Assembly (NCBI GenBank): GCA_000023405.1
Contig: CP001643.1
Location: 1,426,001 to 1,490,000, forward strand
Length of the DNA stretch: 64,000 nucleotides
Origin: Brachybacterium faecium DSM 4810
GTDB taxonomy: Bacteria > Actinomycetota > Actinomycetes > Actinomycetales > Dermabacteraceae
Direction of reading: 5' to 3'
Shown in pieces: positions 47,445-56,441 of the stretch. Under the pieces are notes generated by a model that ran no database searches, was not told the DNA's origin, and worked only from the letters and a program-made list of their open reading frames with translations. Within the stretch, counting starts at the first letter, position 1, and each line of letters begins with the position of its first letter. The translations under genes and the position numbers were made by a program.

Positions 47445-47786
47445 TCAGGAGGCCGTGGCGGCGGGCTCGCTGCTCGAGGAGCCGGTGCTCGCCGGCGCCG
47501 TCGTGCTCGAGGACGTCTCGGCCGAGCCCGACGTGCTCGAGGTGCCGCCGGAGTCCTCGGAGGCGGAGCCCGCTGAGGAGCCCGGGGTGGAGGTCGAGGC
47601 GCCGGAGGTCGCGGAATCGGTCGAGTAGAAGCCCGGGCCCTTGAAGACGATGCCGACGGAGTCGAACACCTTGCGCAGCGTGTCCTGCGCACACTCGGGG
47701 CAGGTCCGCAGGGAGTCCTCGGTGAAGCTCTGGTACTGCTCGAAACGGTGAGCGCAGCTCTTGCAGGCGTAGACGTACGTGGGCAC
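47445..47786 (-). CDS. FmdB-type zinc-ribbon protein, Ruc-like chaperone candidate
   Basis: A 113-residue protein. The N-terminal zinc ribbon reads PTYVYACKSCAHRFEQ and LRTCPECAQDTLRKVF, two CxxC pairs. VGIVFKGPGFYSTD closes the folded part. The remaining about 50 residues are almost all Ser, Thr, Gly, Ala, Pro and Glu, so disordered. This layout matches Mycobacterium tuberculosis Rv0991c (Ruc), a redox-regulated chaperone, and the position beside 5-FCL also matches. The GTG start has GGAGG seven bases upstream. Confidence 0.85.
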   Translation of the reverse strand: MPTYVYACKSCAHRFEQYQSFTEDSLRTCPECAQDTLRKVFDSVGIVFKGPGFYSTDSATSGASTSTPGSSAGSASEDSGGTSSTSGSAETSSSTTAPASTGSSSSEPAATAS

Positions 47787-47859
47787 GCGGAATCCTCCGG
47801 GAGTGTCGAAGTGATCGGTCGCGCGCGGCGACCGAGCAGAGTCTACGACTGCGGGCGGC

Positions 47860-48525
47860 TCAGCGGCTCGTGGACGTGACCAGTGAGACGAGCCCGTCAG
47901 CGGTGAGCACCTCGGGGATCGGCACGTCGTGCTCCCCGCGCGGCAGCGCACCCGCCGGGAGCAGCTCGTCGGGATGGACCACGGCCACCACCCGGGCGCG
48001 GTCCGGCACCGTGCTCAGGGCCCGGTCGTAGTAGCCGGCACCATGCCCGATCCGGGTGAGCGAGCGGTCCACCGCCACGGCCGGGGCGAGCACCAGGGTC
48101 GCGTCCGCGAGGGCATCCGGCCCGAGCCGCCGGCCCGCCGGTTCCCTGCCGAAGCCTCGACCGGGGGAGTCCGCGAAGGGGGAGCGGCCGTCCCACAGGA
48201 TCCAGTCGAGCTCGGTCCCCGCGGCGGCAGGGAACACCAGGCGGGCGCCGGCCCGGACCAGGCGGCGCACCAGGGGCAGCACGTCGGCCTCGGTGGGGGT
48301 GGGATGGAAGGCGGCGACCAGCGGTCGAGCCCCGTCCCCTGCCGCTGCGGCCGCACCGGCCGCCCGCTCGACCTGGGCGATCAGCGGCTCGGCATGCACG
48401 AGGATCCGCTGCGCCTGCTCCGCGCGCAGCGCCGCGCCCTCCTCGCCGGCGTAGCGGTGCGCTCGGCGGGCCCGCAGCTCGCGCCGCAGCTCGCGCTTGC
48501 GCGCGGCGATGGTCTCGGTGTCCAT
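47860..48525 (-). CDS. 5-formyltetrahydrofolate cyclo-ligase
   Basis: A 221-residue enzyme that converts 5-formyl-THF to 5,10-methenyl-THF with ATP. The N-terminus is basic (ARKRELRRELRARRAH). Active-site sequences are AAFHPTPTEADVLPLV, LVLAPAVAVDRSLTRIGHGAGYYDRAL and EHDVPIPEVLTADG. The ATG is six bases after GACTCT. It is divergent from the rimJ-like gene, as in Mycobacterium. Confidence 0.9.
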   Translation of the reverse strand: MDTETIAARKRELRRELRARRAHRYAGEEGAALRAEQAQRILVHAEPLIAQVERAAGAAAAAGDGARPLVAAFHPTPTEADVLPLVRRLVRAGARLVFPAAAGTELDWILWDGRSPFADSPGRGFGREPAGRRLGPDALADATLVLAPAVAVDRSLTRIGHGAGYYDRALSTVPDRARVVAVVHPDELLPAGALPRGEHDVPIPEVLTADGLVSLVTSTSR

Positions 48526-48606
48526 GCCCCCAGAGTCGCACAGCGCGGCGCGCCCCCGCCGCGGCTGCGGTGCGGGAACGTTCCCGCCGCCCTCTACGAT
48601 GACGCG

Positions 48607-49233
48607 ATGGTTCATGTCTGGCCGCTGGCCCTGCACGACGGGGAGCTCACGCTGCGCCCGCTGCGCCGTCGTGACCGCGCCGCCTTCGAACGGCTGCGCG
48701 AGCGCAACGCCGGCTGGCTGCGCCCCTGGGACGCGTCCGACCCGGAGGATCCGCGCCGAGTGCCCGACTTCCACACCCTGCGCCGCTGGAACCAGCAGCA
48801 GGCCCGGCTGGGCGCGGCCCTGCCGCTCGCGATCACGGTGCACGGGCGGCTCGCGGGCCAGATCACCGCCGGGCCGATCCAGTACGGAGCGGTGCGCTCC
48901 GCCGTGCTGGGGTACTGGATCGACCGGGACCAGGCCGGCCGCGGCATCGTGCCCCGCGCCGCGGCCCTGCTCATCGATCACCTCTTCGCCGAGCTCGGCC
49001 TGCACCGCGTCGAGGTCACGGTGCGCCCCGAGAACACCGCGAGCCTGCGCGTGGTCGAGAAGCTTCACCTGCGCGCGGAGGGGGTGCGGCGCTCGGCGAT
49101 CCACGTCGACGGCGCCTGGCGCGACCACCTCGTCTTCGCCCTCACGGCCGAGGAGGTCGCCACGGGGGAGGACGGCACGGGCGTGCTGAGACGACTTCGC
49201 CGCGAGTTCCCTCGCGACACGCCCGCAACGTGA
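48607..49233 (+). CDS. RimJ/RimL-type GNAT acetyltransferase
   Basis: A 208-residue acetyltransferase. The N-terminal sequence LTLRPLRRRDRAAFERLRERNAGWL and the acetyl-CoA region YWIDRDQAGRGIVPRAAALLIDHLF followed by HRVEVTVRPENTASLRVVEKLHLR are typical of ribosomal-protein N-terminal acetylases. The start is six bases after TACGAT with no Shine-Dalgarno. The actual substrate is unproven. Confidence 0.88.
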   Translation: MVHVWPLALHDGELTLRPLRRRDRAAFERLRERNAGWLRPWDASDPEDPRRVPDFHTLRRWNQQQARLGAALPLAITVHGRLAGQITAGPIQYGAVRSAVLGYWIDRDQAGRGIVPRAAALLIDHLFAELGLHRVEVTVRPENTASLRVVEKLHLRAEGVRRSAIHVDGAWRDHLVFALTAEEVATGEDGTGVLRRLRREFPRDTPAT

Positions 49234-49269
49234 CCTGGGGAATCACAGGCGTGTCATTAAGGTGTCACT

Positions 49270-50175
49270 GTGGAGTCGATCAATCTCGGAGCCGTCCTCT
49301 TCGGCATCCTGCTGCTGCTGTGGCTGGCGCATGCCCTCCCGCGCACCGCGAGCCGTCGTGAGGTGATGGGTCGTGCCCGCGCCGCCGATCATGCCGAGAT
49401 GTCCTCCCAGGCGCGGGACCTCTCCGCGGCCGTCCACGCCCGCCGCACGACCCCCGAGGTGAACCCGCCCATGTCCCAGGACCGCCTGCTGCTGCGCCCC
49501 GCAGATCCCACCCGTCGGCCGCGCTTCGACGCCGAGCCCGGCACCCGCATCGACCCCGTCCAGGAGCGCGCCCGCTCCCGCCGGCTGCTCGGCATGGTGC
49601 TCGGCGGCCTGCTGACCGCGAGCGCCGCCCTCCTCGTCCTCGCGCTCGTGCAGGTGGTCGCGTGGTGGGTACCGGTCATCGCCCTCGCCGGGGCCGGCGC
49701 GTACCTGGTGGGGCTGCGCCGCGCCGAGATCGATCGCCGCGCCCGCCTGACCCGCGCCGCGACCCGCGCCCGCCAGGAGCGCGCCCGCGCCGAGACCGCG
49801 CGCCGGCGGGATGCCGCCGTGGAGCGGTCGCCCGCCTCGGCCCAGCCTGCGCTGCCGGCGCCGGCCGAGGCCGCTGCGACCCCTGCCGCGACCCCCGCCT
49901 CGCGCACCGACCTCGACGAGACCTCGCAGCGCGCCTCCCAGCAGGTGTCCCGGCCGGGTGAGTGGACGCCGCGCCCCGTGCCGCTGCCCACCTACGCCCT
50001 GCGCGGCGAGGTCGACGACCTCGCCAGCCGGCACGCCGCCCACCGCCAGAGCATGCTCGCCACCTCCGTGCCGCTCGAGAGCGCACGGGTCGAGGAGCTC
50101 GAGGCGGTCGACGAGACCTACGCCCCGGCGAAGGATCTGCACCTCGACGAGATCCTCGCCCGCCGCCGAGCCTGA
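49270..50175 (+). CDS. SepX/GlpR-like divisome membrane protein
   Basis: A 301-residue protein with an N-terminal transmembrane helix (INLGAVLFGILLLLWLAHALP), a charged linker with ADHAEMSSQARDLSAAVH, two central hydrophobic segments (about residues 102-148) and a long disordered tail. This matches actinobacterial SepX (Streptomyces) / GlpR, a partner of FtsZ and other division proteins. The place right after rimJ is also conserved. It starts at GTG, and the next gene follows after one base. Confidence 0.78.
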   Translation: MESINLGAVLFGILLLLWLAHALPRTASRREVMGRARAADHAEMSSQARDLSAAVHARRTTPEVNPPMSQDRLLLRPADPTRRPRFDAEPGTRIDPVQERARSRRLLGMVLGGLLTASAALLVLALVQVVAWWVPVIALAGAGAYLVGLRRAEIDRRARLTRAATRARQERARAETARRRDAAVERSPASAQPALPAPAEAAATPAATPASRTDLDETSQRASQQVSRPGEWTPRPVPLPTYALRGEVDDLASRHAAHRQSMLATSVPLESARVEELEAVDETYAPAKDLHLDEILARRRA

Positions 50176-50176
50176 G

Positions 50177-51388
50177 ATGCCCTCCCGGCGCTCCTTCGGA
50201 GACCTCGCGGCGATGCTCGCCCGCGAGGGGTGGTCCGAGCGCCCGATGGCGGTGCTCGACCTCGACGCCTTCGATGCCAACGCCGAGGATCTCGCCCGTC
50301 GCGCCGCCGGCACCCCGCTGCGGGTCGCCTCGAAGTCGCTGCGCGTGCGGGGCCTGCTCGAGCGGGTGCTCGCCCGGCCCGGGTACGCCGGGATCCTCGC
50401 CTTCACCCTGCCGGAGGCGCTCTGGCTCGTCCGCCACGGGGTGCGCGACGTCGTCGTCGCGTACCCGACCGCCGAGCGGGCAGCGGTGCGCCGGCTCGCC
50501 GCGAGCCCGGAGGCGCTCGAGGCCATCACCCTGATGGTCGACGAGACCGCGCAGCTCGACCTCCTCCTCGACGCCACCGCGGATCTCACCCCCCGCACGG
50601 GCGGCCGACGGATCCGGGTCGCCCTCGAGCTGGACGTCTCCTTCACCCCGCTGCCCGGCGTGCGCTTCGGGGCGCTGCGCTCCCCGGTGCACACCCCGGC
50701 CCAGGCCGTCGCCCTGGCCCGGGAGGTGCTCGCCCGGCCCCGGCTCGAGCTGGTGGGGATGATGGCCTACGAGGGCCACATCGCCGGGGTCACCGATGCG
50801 GCCCGCACCCCCTACGGCGCGGCGGTGCGCACCATGAAGCACCTGTCCCGCCCGGACATCGCCGCGCGCCGCGCCGAGGCGGTCTCCGCGGTGCGGGAGA
50901 TCGCCGAGCTCGAGTTCGTCAACGGCGGCGGCACCGGCTCGATCGAGTCGACCGCCGCCGAGGAGGCGGTCACCGAGATCGCGGCCGGCTCCGGGCTGAT
51001 CGGACCGGGCCTGTTCGACCGCTACCGGGACTTCTCCCCGCACCCCGCCCTGCTCCTGGGGGTCAGCGTGGTGCGGCGGCCGTCACCGGGGGTCGCCACC
51101 CTGCTCGGCGGCGGCTGGATCGCCAGCGGCGTGCCGGGCCCGGACCGGCTGCCCACCATCGCCCATCCGCCCGGTCTCGCCTTCGCGCCGCAGGAGGCGG
51201 CGGGGGAGGTGCAGACCCCGGTCGTGGGCCCCGCCGCCGAGGCGCTGCGGGTCGGCGACACGGTGTGGCTGCGCCACGCCAAGGCCGGCGAGCCCGCCGA
51301 GCACTTCAGCCGGTACGTGCTGGTGCAGGGCGACGAGATCGTCGGAACCGCCCCCACGTACCGCGGCGAGGGTGCAGTCTTCCTCTGA
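50177..51388 (+). CDS. PLP-dependent alanine racemase-fold amino acid deaminase/aldolase
   Basis: A 403-residue protein of the D-threonine aldolase-like, alanine racemase N-terminal fold. The PLP lysine is probably Lys53 in LRVASKSLRVRGLLE. The phosphate-binding glycine stretch is VNGGGTGSIEST. The C-terminal beta domain has VGDTVWLRHAKAGEPAEHFSRY, with His residues suited to metal binding. It lies in one run with the sugar-lactone oxidase downstream (26 bp), a pairing seen in many actinobacteria. The substrate is unknown. Confidence 0.82.
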   Translation: MPSRRSFGDLAAMLAREGWSERPMAVLDLDAFDANAEDLARRAAGTPLRVASKSLRVRGLLERVLARPGYAGILAFTLPEALWLVRHGVRDVVVAYPTAERAAVRRLAASPEALEAITLMVDETAQLDLLLDATADLTPRTGGRRIRVALELDVSFTPLPGVRFGALRSPVHTPAQAVALAREVLARPRLELVGMMAYEGHIAGVTDAARTPYGAAVRTMKHLSRPDIAARRAEAVSAVREIAELEFVNGGGTGSIESTAAEEAVTEIAAGSGLIGPGLFDRYRDFSPHPALLLGVSVVRRPSPGVATLLGGGWIASGVPGPDRLPTIAHPPGLAFAPQEAAGEVQTPVVGPAAEALRVGDTVWLRHAKAGEPAEHFSRYVLVQGDEIVGTAPTYRGEGAVFL

Positions 51389-51414
51389 GGTCCCCGTCCC
51401 GGAAGGAGCGCCCG

Positions 51415-52725
51415 ATGACGTCGCGCACCCCGACCCTTCGCAGCTGGAGCGGCGCCGTGCGCTGGCGGCCGCAGCAGGTGCTGCGCCCGAGCTCGCAGGA
51501 GGTGGTCGTCGCCGCGGTGCAGTCCGCTCGCGCCCGCGGCGTGCCGCTGCGGGTGCTCGGCGGCGGGCATTCGTTCTCCGCCGTCGCCGCCACCGAGGGG
51601 ATCACCCTCATGCTGGACGACCACCAGGGCCTGGTCTCCGCGGATCCGGTCACCGGGCTCGTCACCCTGCGCGGCGGGACGCGGCTGTGGGCGGTCGCCG
51701 AGCTGCTCGCCCCCTACGGGCTCGCCCTGTCGGTCATGGGCGACATCGACCGGCAGTCGATCGCCGGCGCGATCCAGACCGGCACCCACGGCACCGGCTC
51801 CCGCTTCACCGGTTTCGCGGGCATGGTGCGCGCGCTGCGGCTCGTCCTCGCCGACGGCTCCGTCGTGGACACCTCCCCGGCGCAGGATCCCGACCTCTTC
51901 GAGGCGGCACGCCTGGGTCTGGGCACCATCGGCGTGGTGCTCGAGGTGACGCTGCAGTGCGTGCCCGCCTACCGTCTCGAGCTGCGCGAGAGCACCGAGC
52001 CGCTCGAGCCCACCGTGCGCTCGTTCCTCGCCGACTCCGCGCTCGCGGATCACCACGAGTTCTTCTGGTTCCCCCGCACCGATCGTGCGACGGTGCGCAC
52101 CATGCGCCGCCTGCCGGCGGAGGCACCCCGACACCGGCCGGCCCGCGCAGCCGAGCTGCTGCAGCAGGAGGTGCTCGGCAACGGCGCCTGGGAGGTGCTG
52201 TGCCGCGCCGCGGCGCTCGTCCCGCCGCTCAGCCGGCCGGTCGCGGAGATCGCCTCCCACGTGTTCGCCGGGCCGCGGGTGCTGGACGACTCCGCCGCCG
52301 TCTTCGCGGCACCGCGGCGGGTGCGGTTCCACGAGACGGAATGGGCGCTGCCCGCCGGGCGCTTCGAAGAGGCCTTCGCGGCGCTGCGCGCCCGCTTCGA
52401 GGAGGAGGGAGTGCAGGTCACCTTCCCGCTCGAGATCCGTCGCGCCGCGGCCGACGACGTCTGGCTCTCCACCGCCCACGGCCGCGACACCGTCTACATC
52501 GCCGCCCACCGCTACCGCGCGGAGGAGCCCGGGCCGTACCTGCTGCTGGTGCAGCGCACCCTCGAGGCGTTCGGGGCCCGCCCCCACTGGGGCAAGATGC
52601 ACTGGCTGGGCGCGCGGGAGCTGGCCCGGCTGTATCCCCGGTTCACGGACTTCCGCGCCGTGCGCGAGGCGGCGGATCCGGACGGGGTGCTGATGACCCC
52701 GTACCTGCGGCATGTGCTGGGCTGA
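51415..52725 (+). CDS. D-arabinono-1,4-lactone oxidase-type FAD oxidoreductase
   Basis: A 436-residue vanillyl-alcohol-oxidase-type flavoprotein. The N-terminal PP-loop is PLRVLGGGHSFSAVAATEG and the FAD domain includes RQSIAGAIQTGTHGTG. The C-terminal ALO region ends RPHWGKMHWLGARELARLYP, containing the HWGK motif of aldonolactone oxidases. AAGGAG lies about six bases before the ATG. It oxidises a sugar lactone or alditol; the exact substrate is open. Confidence 0.86.
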   Translation: MTSRTPTLRSWSGAVRWRPQQVLRPSSQEVVVAAVQSARARGVPLRVLGGGHSFSAVAATEGITLMLDDHQGLVSADPVTGLVTLRGGTRLWAVAELLAPYGLALSVMGDIDRQSIAGAIQTGTHGTGSRFTGFAGMVRALRLVLADGSVVDTSPAQDPDLFEAARLGLGTIGVVLEVTLQCVPAYRLELRESTEPLEPTVRSFLADSALADHHEFFWFPRTDRATVRTMRRLPAEAPRHRPARAAELLQQEVLGNGAWEVLCRAAALVPPLSRPVAEIASHVFAGPRVLDDSAAVFAAPRRVRFHETEWALPAGRFEEAFAALRARFEEEGVQVTFPLEIRRAAADDVWLSTAHGRDTVYIAAHRYRAEEPGPYLLLVQRTLEAFGARPHWGKMHWLGARELARLYPRFTDFRAVREAADPDGVLMTPYLRHVLG

Positions 52726-52809
52726 GACCGGGACCTCCGGCAGGGCCCGCCCTGTCCGGGCAGTGTGCACCGCCCCCGCGGCTGACCAGGGCGGACTAGC
52801 CTGGCAGCG

Positions 52810-53709
52810 ATGAACACCACTGCGCCCCGCTCCCCGTCCGCCACCGTCCCCTCGCCCACGCACCTGCTGGAGATCGCCCTCACCGCCGCACACGCGGCCG
52901 CCGAGTACCTGCGCGGCCTGGACCGCGACGGCCTGGCCCGCGAGTACAAGACCTCGAGCCACGACATCGTCACCGAGCACGACCGTGCCAGCGAGGACAT
53001 CATCGTCGGCGAGCTGCGCCGCCTGCTGCCCACCGCCCGCATCGTCGGCGAGGAGGGCGGGGAGCGTCCCGCCGAGTCGCCCGCCCCGGGCACCGCAGGC
53101 GCCGCCGCGGAGCCGGTGGTGAGCTTCTACGTCGACCCGATCGACGGCACCAGCAACTTCGCCGCCGGGCTGCCGCTGTTCTGCATCTCGATCGGCGTGA
53201 CCATCGACGACGAGCTCGTCGCCGGGGTCATCGACGCCCCGATCCTCGGCCAGGTCTTCGCCGCGGCCGACGGGGACGCGACCCTCAACGGGCGCGTGCT
53301 GCGCCCCCGCTCCACCCGCGAGGCGGCCGACGCCCTGGTGCTCTCCGGCTTCCCCGGCCAGCGCACCGGCTCCCGGTTCCCCGACTACGCGGCCCGCTCG
53401 CTGCGCACCCTCGAGGACGGGGTCTCCGCAGTGCGTCACCTGGGCTCGGCCGCGCTCGAGCTCGCCTACGTCGCCGCCGGCTGGGCCGACGCGACGGCGC
53501 TGACCGCGATCAACTCCTGGGACGTGGCCGCGGGCTTCCACATCCTGCGCCGGGCCGGCGGCTCGCTGCGCACCTGGCCAGGCGCGGAGGTCGTCGAGCG
53601 TCCCGACCACCTGCAGCCCGCCTATGTGGCATGCACCGGGCAGGAGCGCCTGGCCGTGCTCGACGAGCTGCAGGAGGAGCTCCAGGCGCTGCGCGCCGGG
53701 GAGCGCTGA
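52810..53709 (+). CDS. inositol monophosphatase family protein
   Basis: A 299-residue Mg-dependent phosphatase. Metal-binding motifs are IVGEEGGE, DPIDGTSNF and SWDVAAGFHILRRAGG. It could hydrolyse inositol-1-phosphate (needed for mycothiol and phosphatidylinositol) or histidinol phosphate. An insert PAESPAPGTAGAAAEP separates the first two motifs. The ATG is seven bases after TAGCCT (leaderless type). Confidence 0.9.
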   Translation: MNTTAPRSPSATVPSPTHLLEIALTAAHAAAEYLRGLDRDGLAREYKTSSHDIVTEHDRASEDIIVGELRRLLPTARIVGEEGGERPAESPAPGTAGAAAEPVVSFYVDPIDGTSNFAAGLPLFCISIGVTIDDELVAGVIDAPILGQVFAAADGDATLNGRVLRPRSTREAADALVLSGFPGQRTGSRFPDYAARSLRTLEDGVSAVRHLGSAALELAYVAAGWADATALTAINSWDVAAGFHILRRAGGSLRTWPGAEVVERPDHLQPAYVACTGQERLAVLDELQEELQALRAGER

Positions 53710-53821
53710 GGAGGTCCTGTCGCGCGGGGCCGTCCGTCGCTGTGACCTTCGTCAAGACGGCGCCCTCGATGCGACAGCACCCTCGTCGCGATGCTAATCT
53801 GTCCAGGTCGCATCGCGGCAT

Positions 53822-53894
53822 GGGGCTATGGCGCAGTTGGTAGCGCGTCTCGTTCGCAATGAGAAGGTCGGGGGTTCGAATCCCCCTAGCTCCA
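53822..53894 (+). tRNA. tRNA-Ala (anticodon CGC)
   Basis: A 73-nt cloverleaf. The acceptor stem GGGGCTA pairs with TAGCTCC (one G-U), and the D arm is GCGC-AGTTGGTA-GCGC. The anticodon loop TTCGCAA has anticodon CGC, and the T arm is GGGGG-TTCGAAT-CCCCC. The discriminator base is A and no CCA is encoded. It reads GCG, a frequent alanine codon in this GC-rich genome. Confidence 0.97.
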
Positions 53895-53899
53895 CCGAA

Positions 53900-53931
53900 G
53901 AACCTCCTGGCCAGAAATGGCCCGGGGGTTC
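53900..53931. terminator. hairpin between tRNA-Ala and the LacI gene
   Basis: GAACCTCCTGGCCA pairs with TGGCCCGGGGGTTC (one G-U and one mismatch) around a GAAA loop, followed by TCTTCATTC. It can end the tRNA transcript and the convergent regulator gene. Confidence 0.8.
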
Positions 53932-53951
53932 TCTTCATTCCCGGGCGGGGC

Positions 53952-55031
53952 TCATCCCCGGGCGGGGGCGGAGTCCCGCACCACGAGCTGCGTGGGAAGG
54001 ATGAGCGGGCTGTGCCGCGCTCCCGTCATCTCCCGCAGCAGCATCGAGGCGATCTCCTGGCCGAAGGCGTGGAACGGCTGGCGCACCGTGGTGAGCGGGG
54101 GATCGACCTGGCGGGCGATGGCGAGGTCGTCGAAGCCGACCACGGCGACGTCCCCGGGGACCGAGCGTCCGTGCGCGCGCAGCGCGCGCAGCGCCCCCGC
54201 GGCCATGGTGTCGGAGGCGGCGAAGACGGCGTCCAGGCCGGGGTGCGACGCCAGCAGCCGGGTCATCGCACGCTCCCCGTCGGCGAAGCTGAAGTCGGCT
54301 CCCTCGACCCGGTCGGCGCGCAGGCCGGCGACCGCCAGGGCCTCCGTGAAGCCCCGGTGTCGCGCGTCGGCGGCCTCCAGATCGTAGGGGCCGCGGAGCG
54401 CGGCGATGCGTTCGCGCCCCGTGCTGAGGAGATGCTCGGTGGCGGCGCGGGCGCCGCCGCGGTTGTCCACGTCGATGTAGCGTTCCCCGCCGCCGTGCAT
54501 CGGCCGCCCTCCGAAGACGATCGGCATCGCGGAGCGGTCGGCGACGGCGACGAGCGGTTCCTCGCCGCGCGGGGCCATGATCATGACCCCGTCGGCCCCG
54601 TGCGAGCGCAGGAGGCGTTCCAGCCGCGCTCGGCTCTCCCGGGTCGAGGCGAGCATCAGCGTCAGATCCAGTTCGGCGGCAGCCAGCACCGTGTTGATCC
54701 CGACGACGACCTGGGAGAAGAACGGTTCGCTGAAATGCTCCGGCTCCTCGTCCAGCACCGCGAGCACGACGGACCCCACGCGGCTCGTGGCCAGGGCGCG
54801 TGCCGAGGCGTGCGGGGTGTAGCCGAGCTCCTCGGCGGCGCGTTCGACGGCCTCCCGCTTGGCGGGGCTGACGTCACGGGTGTGGTTGATGGCGCGCGAG
54901 GCCACGGATCGCGAGACGCCCGCGCGGCGCGCCACCTCGTCCAGCGTGGGCCGACGGGGCGGCTGCGCGCCCTCGCCCGAGCGCCCCTGCACATGCTCGG
55001 TGGAACCTGCCTCGGGGATCGACTCGGTCAT
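53952..55031 (-). CDS. LacI-family repressor, CebR-like
   Basis: A 359-residue LacI/GalR regulator. The helix-turn-helix reads TLDEVARRAGVSRSVASRAINH and the hinge YTPHASARALATSRVG. The effector domain has GADGVMIMAPRGEEPL, ASDTMAAGALRALRAHG and VPGDVAVVGFDDLAIARQVDPPLTT. It is divergent from a GH6 cellulase whose promoter carries a near-perfect CebR box, so it is likely a cellobiose-responsive repressor like Streptomyces CebR. The ATG is seven bases after TAGGCT. Confidence 0.88.
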   Translation of the reverse strand: MTESIPEAGSTEHVQGRSGEGAQPPRRPTLDEVARRAGVSRSVASRAINHTRDVSPAKREAVERAAEELGYTPHASARALATSRVGSVVLAVLDEEPEHFSEPFFSQVVVGINTVLAAAELDLTLMLASTRESRARLERLLRSHGADGVMIMAPRGEEPLVAVADRSAMPIVFGGRPMHGGGERYIDVDNRGGARAATEHLLSTGRERIAALRGPYDLEAADARHRGFTEALAVAGLRADRVEGADFSFADGERAMTRLLASHPGLDAVFAASDTMAAGALRALRAHGRSVPGDVAVVGFDDLAIARQVDPPLTTVRQPFHAFGQEIASMLLREMTGARHSPLILPTQLVVRDSAPARG

Positions 55032-55116
55032 GCTCGCGAGCCTACTGCGTCCGTTCGCGGCATTGACCTCGGGGTGGTGCGGTGCCACACTGTGGTGGAC
55101 GATACTGGATATACAC

Positions 55117-55130
55117 TGGAAGCGCTCCCA
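55117..55130. promoter_or_regulatory. CebR-type operator
   Basis: TGGAAGCGCTCCCA matches the CebR consensus TGGGAGCGCTCCCA at 13 of 14 positions. It lies just downstream of AT-rich -10-like sequence (GATACT, TATACA) and 52 bp before the cellulase start. Confidence 0.8.
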
Positions 55131-55182
55131 GTAGGTTCTGAGCGGGCGACGAGGCCCGTTCCCATGACGACGGAGGATGCCC

Positions 55183-56262
55183 ATGACCACCACCCGACGC
55201 TCGCTCCTGTCCGCCGCTGCGGCCGCCGCCGTGGTGGCGCTGTCGGCGACCGGCTGCAACGCTGCCGACGAGGCGGCACCGCCGGCGATGTCCGCGTCGG
55301 CCGCTGCGGAACCCGGATCCACCGCAGAGCCCGACGCCAGTGCGGAGACCGGGTCCGCCGCGGCGCAGGAGGGCGCAGCAGCGCCCGCCGTGGGGCAGGA
55401 GCTCTACGCGGCGCCGGAGTCTCCGGTGCTCAGCTGGGTCGAGGAGAACGCCTCGGACGAGCGCGCCGAGACGATCCGCGCCGAGATCGGCCAGCAGCCG
55501 ATGGCCCAGTGGTTCGGCAGCTGGAGCGGGCCCATCACCGAGGCCACGGAGGAGCTCACCTCGGCAGCGCAGGAGGAGGGTGCGCTGCCGATCATGGTCG
55601 CGTACAACATCTCCGGCCGCGACGCCTGCGGTGGGCACTCCGGTGGAGGGGCGGGATCCCCTGAAGCCTATGAGGCCTGGATCCGCGACTATGCGCGCGG
55701 CATCGGCGACAGCCCCGCCCTGGTGATCCTGGAGCCGGATGCGCTGGGCGACTACGAGTGCATGACCGATGCACAGATCGAGGAGCGAGAGGGCATGCTG
55801 CGCACTGCGATCGCACAGTTCGCCGAGGAGGCCCCGAACGCGTGGGTCTATCTCGATGCCGGCAACTCCGCCTGGGTGGAGGCGGAGACCATGGCTGAGC
55901 GCCTCGAGGCGGCGGGGCTCGAGGACGCGCACGGCTTCTCGCTCAACGTCTCGAACTATCTGAGCACCGAGTCCAACGTCGCCTATGCCGAGGCCGTGAA
56001 CGAGCAGCTGAGCGCCGAGGCCGGGTTCACGGCGCCGTTCGTGATCGACACGAGCCGCAACGGCAAGGGCGAGGAGGGCGTCGACTGGTGCAACCCCGCC
56101 GGCCAGCAGCTCGGCGAGACCAGCCGGTGGGGCGAGGACGCGGAGCTCCTGCTGTGGATCAAGACTCCCGGCGAGTCCGATGGGGACTGCGGCGTGGGGG
56201 AGGGGTCCGAGGCGGGCGAGTTCCTCCCCGAGGTGGCGATGGGGCTGATCTCCGGCGAGTGA
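55183..56262 (+). CDS. GH6 family cellulase, predicted Tat lipoprotein
   Basis: A 359-residue glycoside hydrolase family 6 enzyme (endoglucanase or cellobiohydrolase, inverting beta-1,4-glucanase). The signal has a twin-arginine-like TTRRSLLSAAAA and lipobox LSATGC, so it is probably anchored to the outer face of the membrane. A Ser/Ala/Glu-rich linker of about 45 residues follows. Catalytic sequences are MVAYNISGRDACGGHSGG, LVILEPDALGDY (general acid Asp), VYLDAGNSAW, DTSRNGKG, WCNPAGQQLG and LLWIKTPGESDG. No carbohydrate-binding module is present. The start at MTTTRRS has GGAGG six bases upstream. Confidence 0.92.
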   Translation: MTTTRRSLLSAAAAAAVVALSATGCNAADEAAPPAMSASAAAEPGSTAEPDASAETGSAAAQEGAAAPAVGQELYAAPESPVLSWVEENASDERAETIRAEIGQQPMAQWFGSWSGPITEATEELTSAAQEEGALPIMVAYNISGRDACGGHSGGGAGSPEAYEAWIRDYARGIGDSPALVILEPDALGDYECMTDAQIEEREGMLRTAIAQFAEEAPNAWVYLDAGNSAWVEAETMAERLEAAGLEDAHGFSLNVSNYLSTESNVAYAEAVNEQLSAEAGFTAPFVIDTSRNGKGEEGVDWCNPAGQQLGETSRWGEDAELLLWIKTPGESDGDCGVGEGSEAGEFLPEVAMGLISGE

Positions 56263-56441
56263 GGCTCACGGCGGGTGCGGGTGCGCGCCGGATGCCGCGC
56301 GTCGCCTCCGCGCCGTAGTCTCGAGGCACGGGGCCGTCCCCGCAGGGCCGGGTCGGGGAGGGCACGGTGCCCGCGGAGCTCGGGGCACGAGCCCGCGGCA
56401 GGACGGTCCGGCGGTGAGCCAGCGCACGGGAGGTGGGACCC

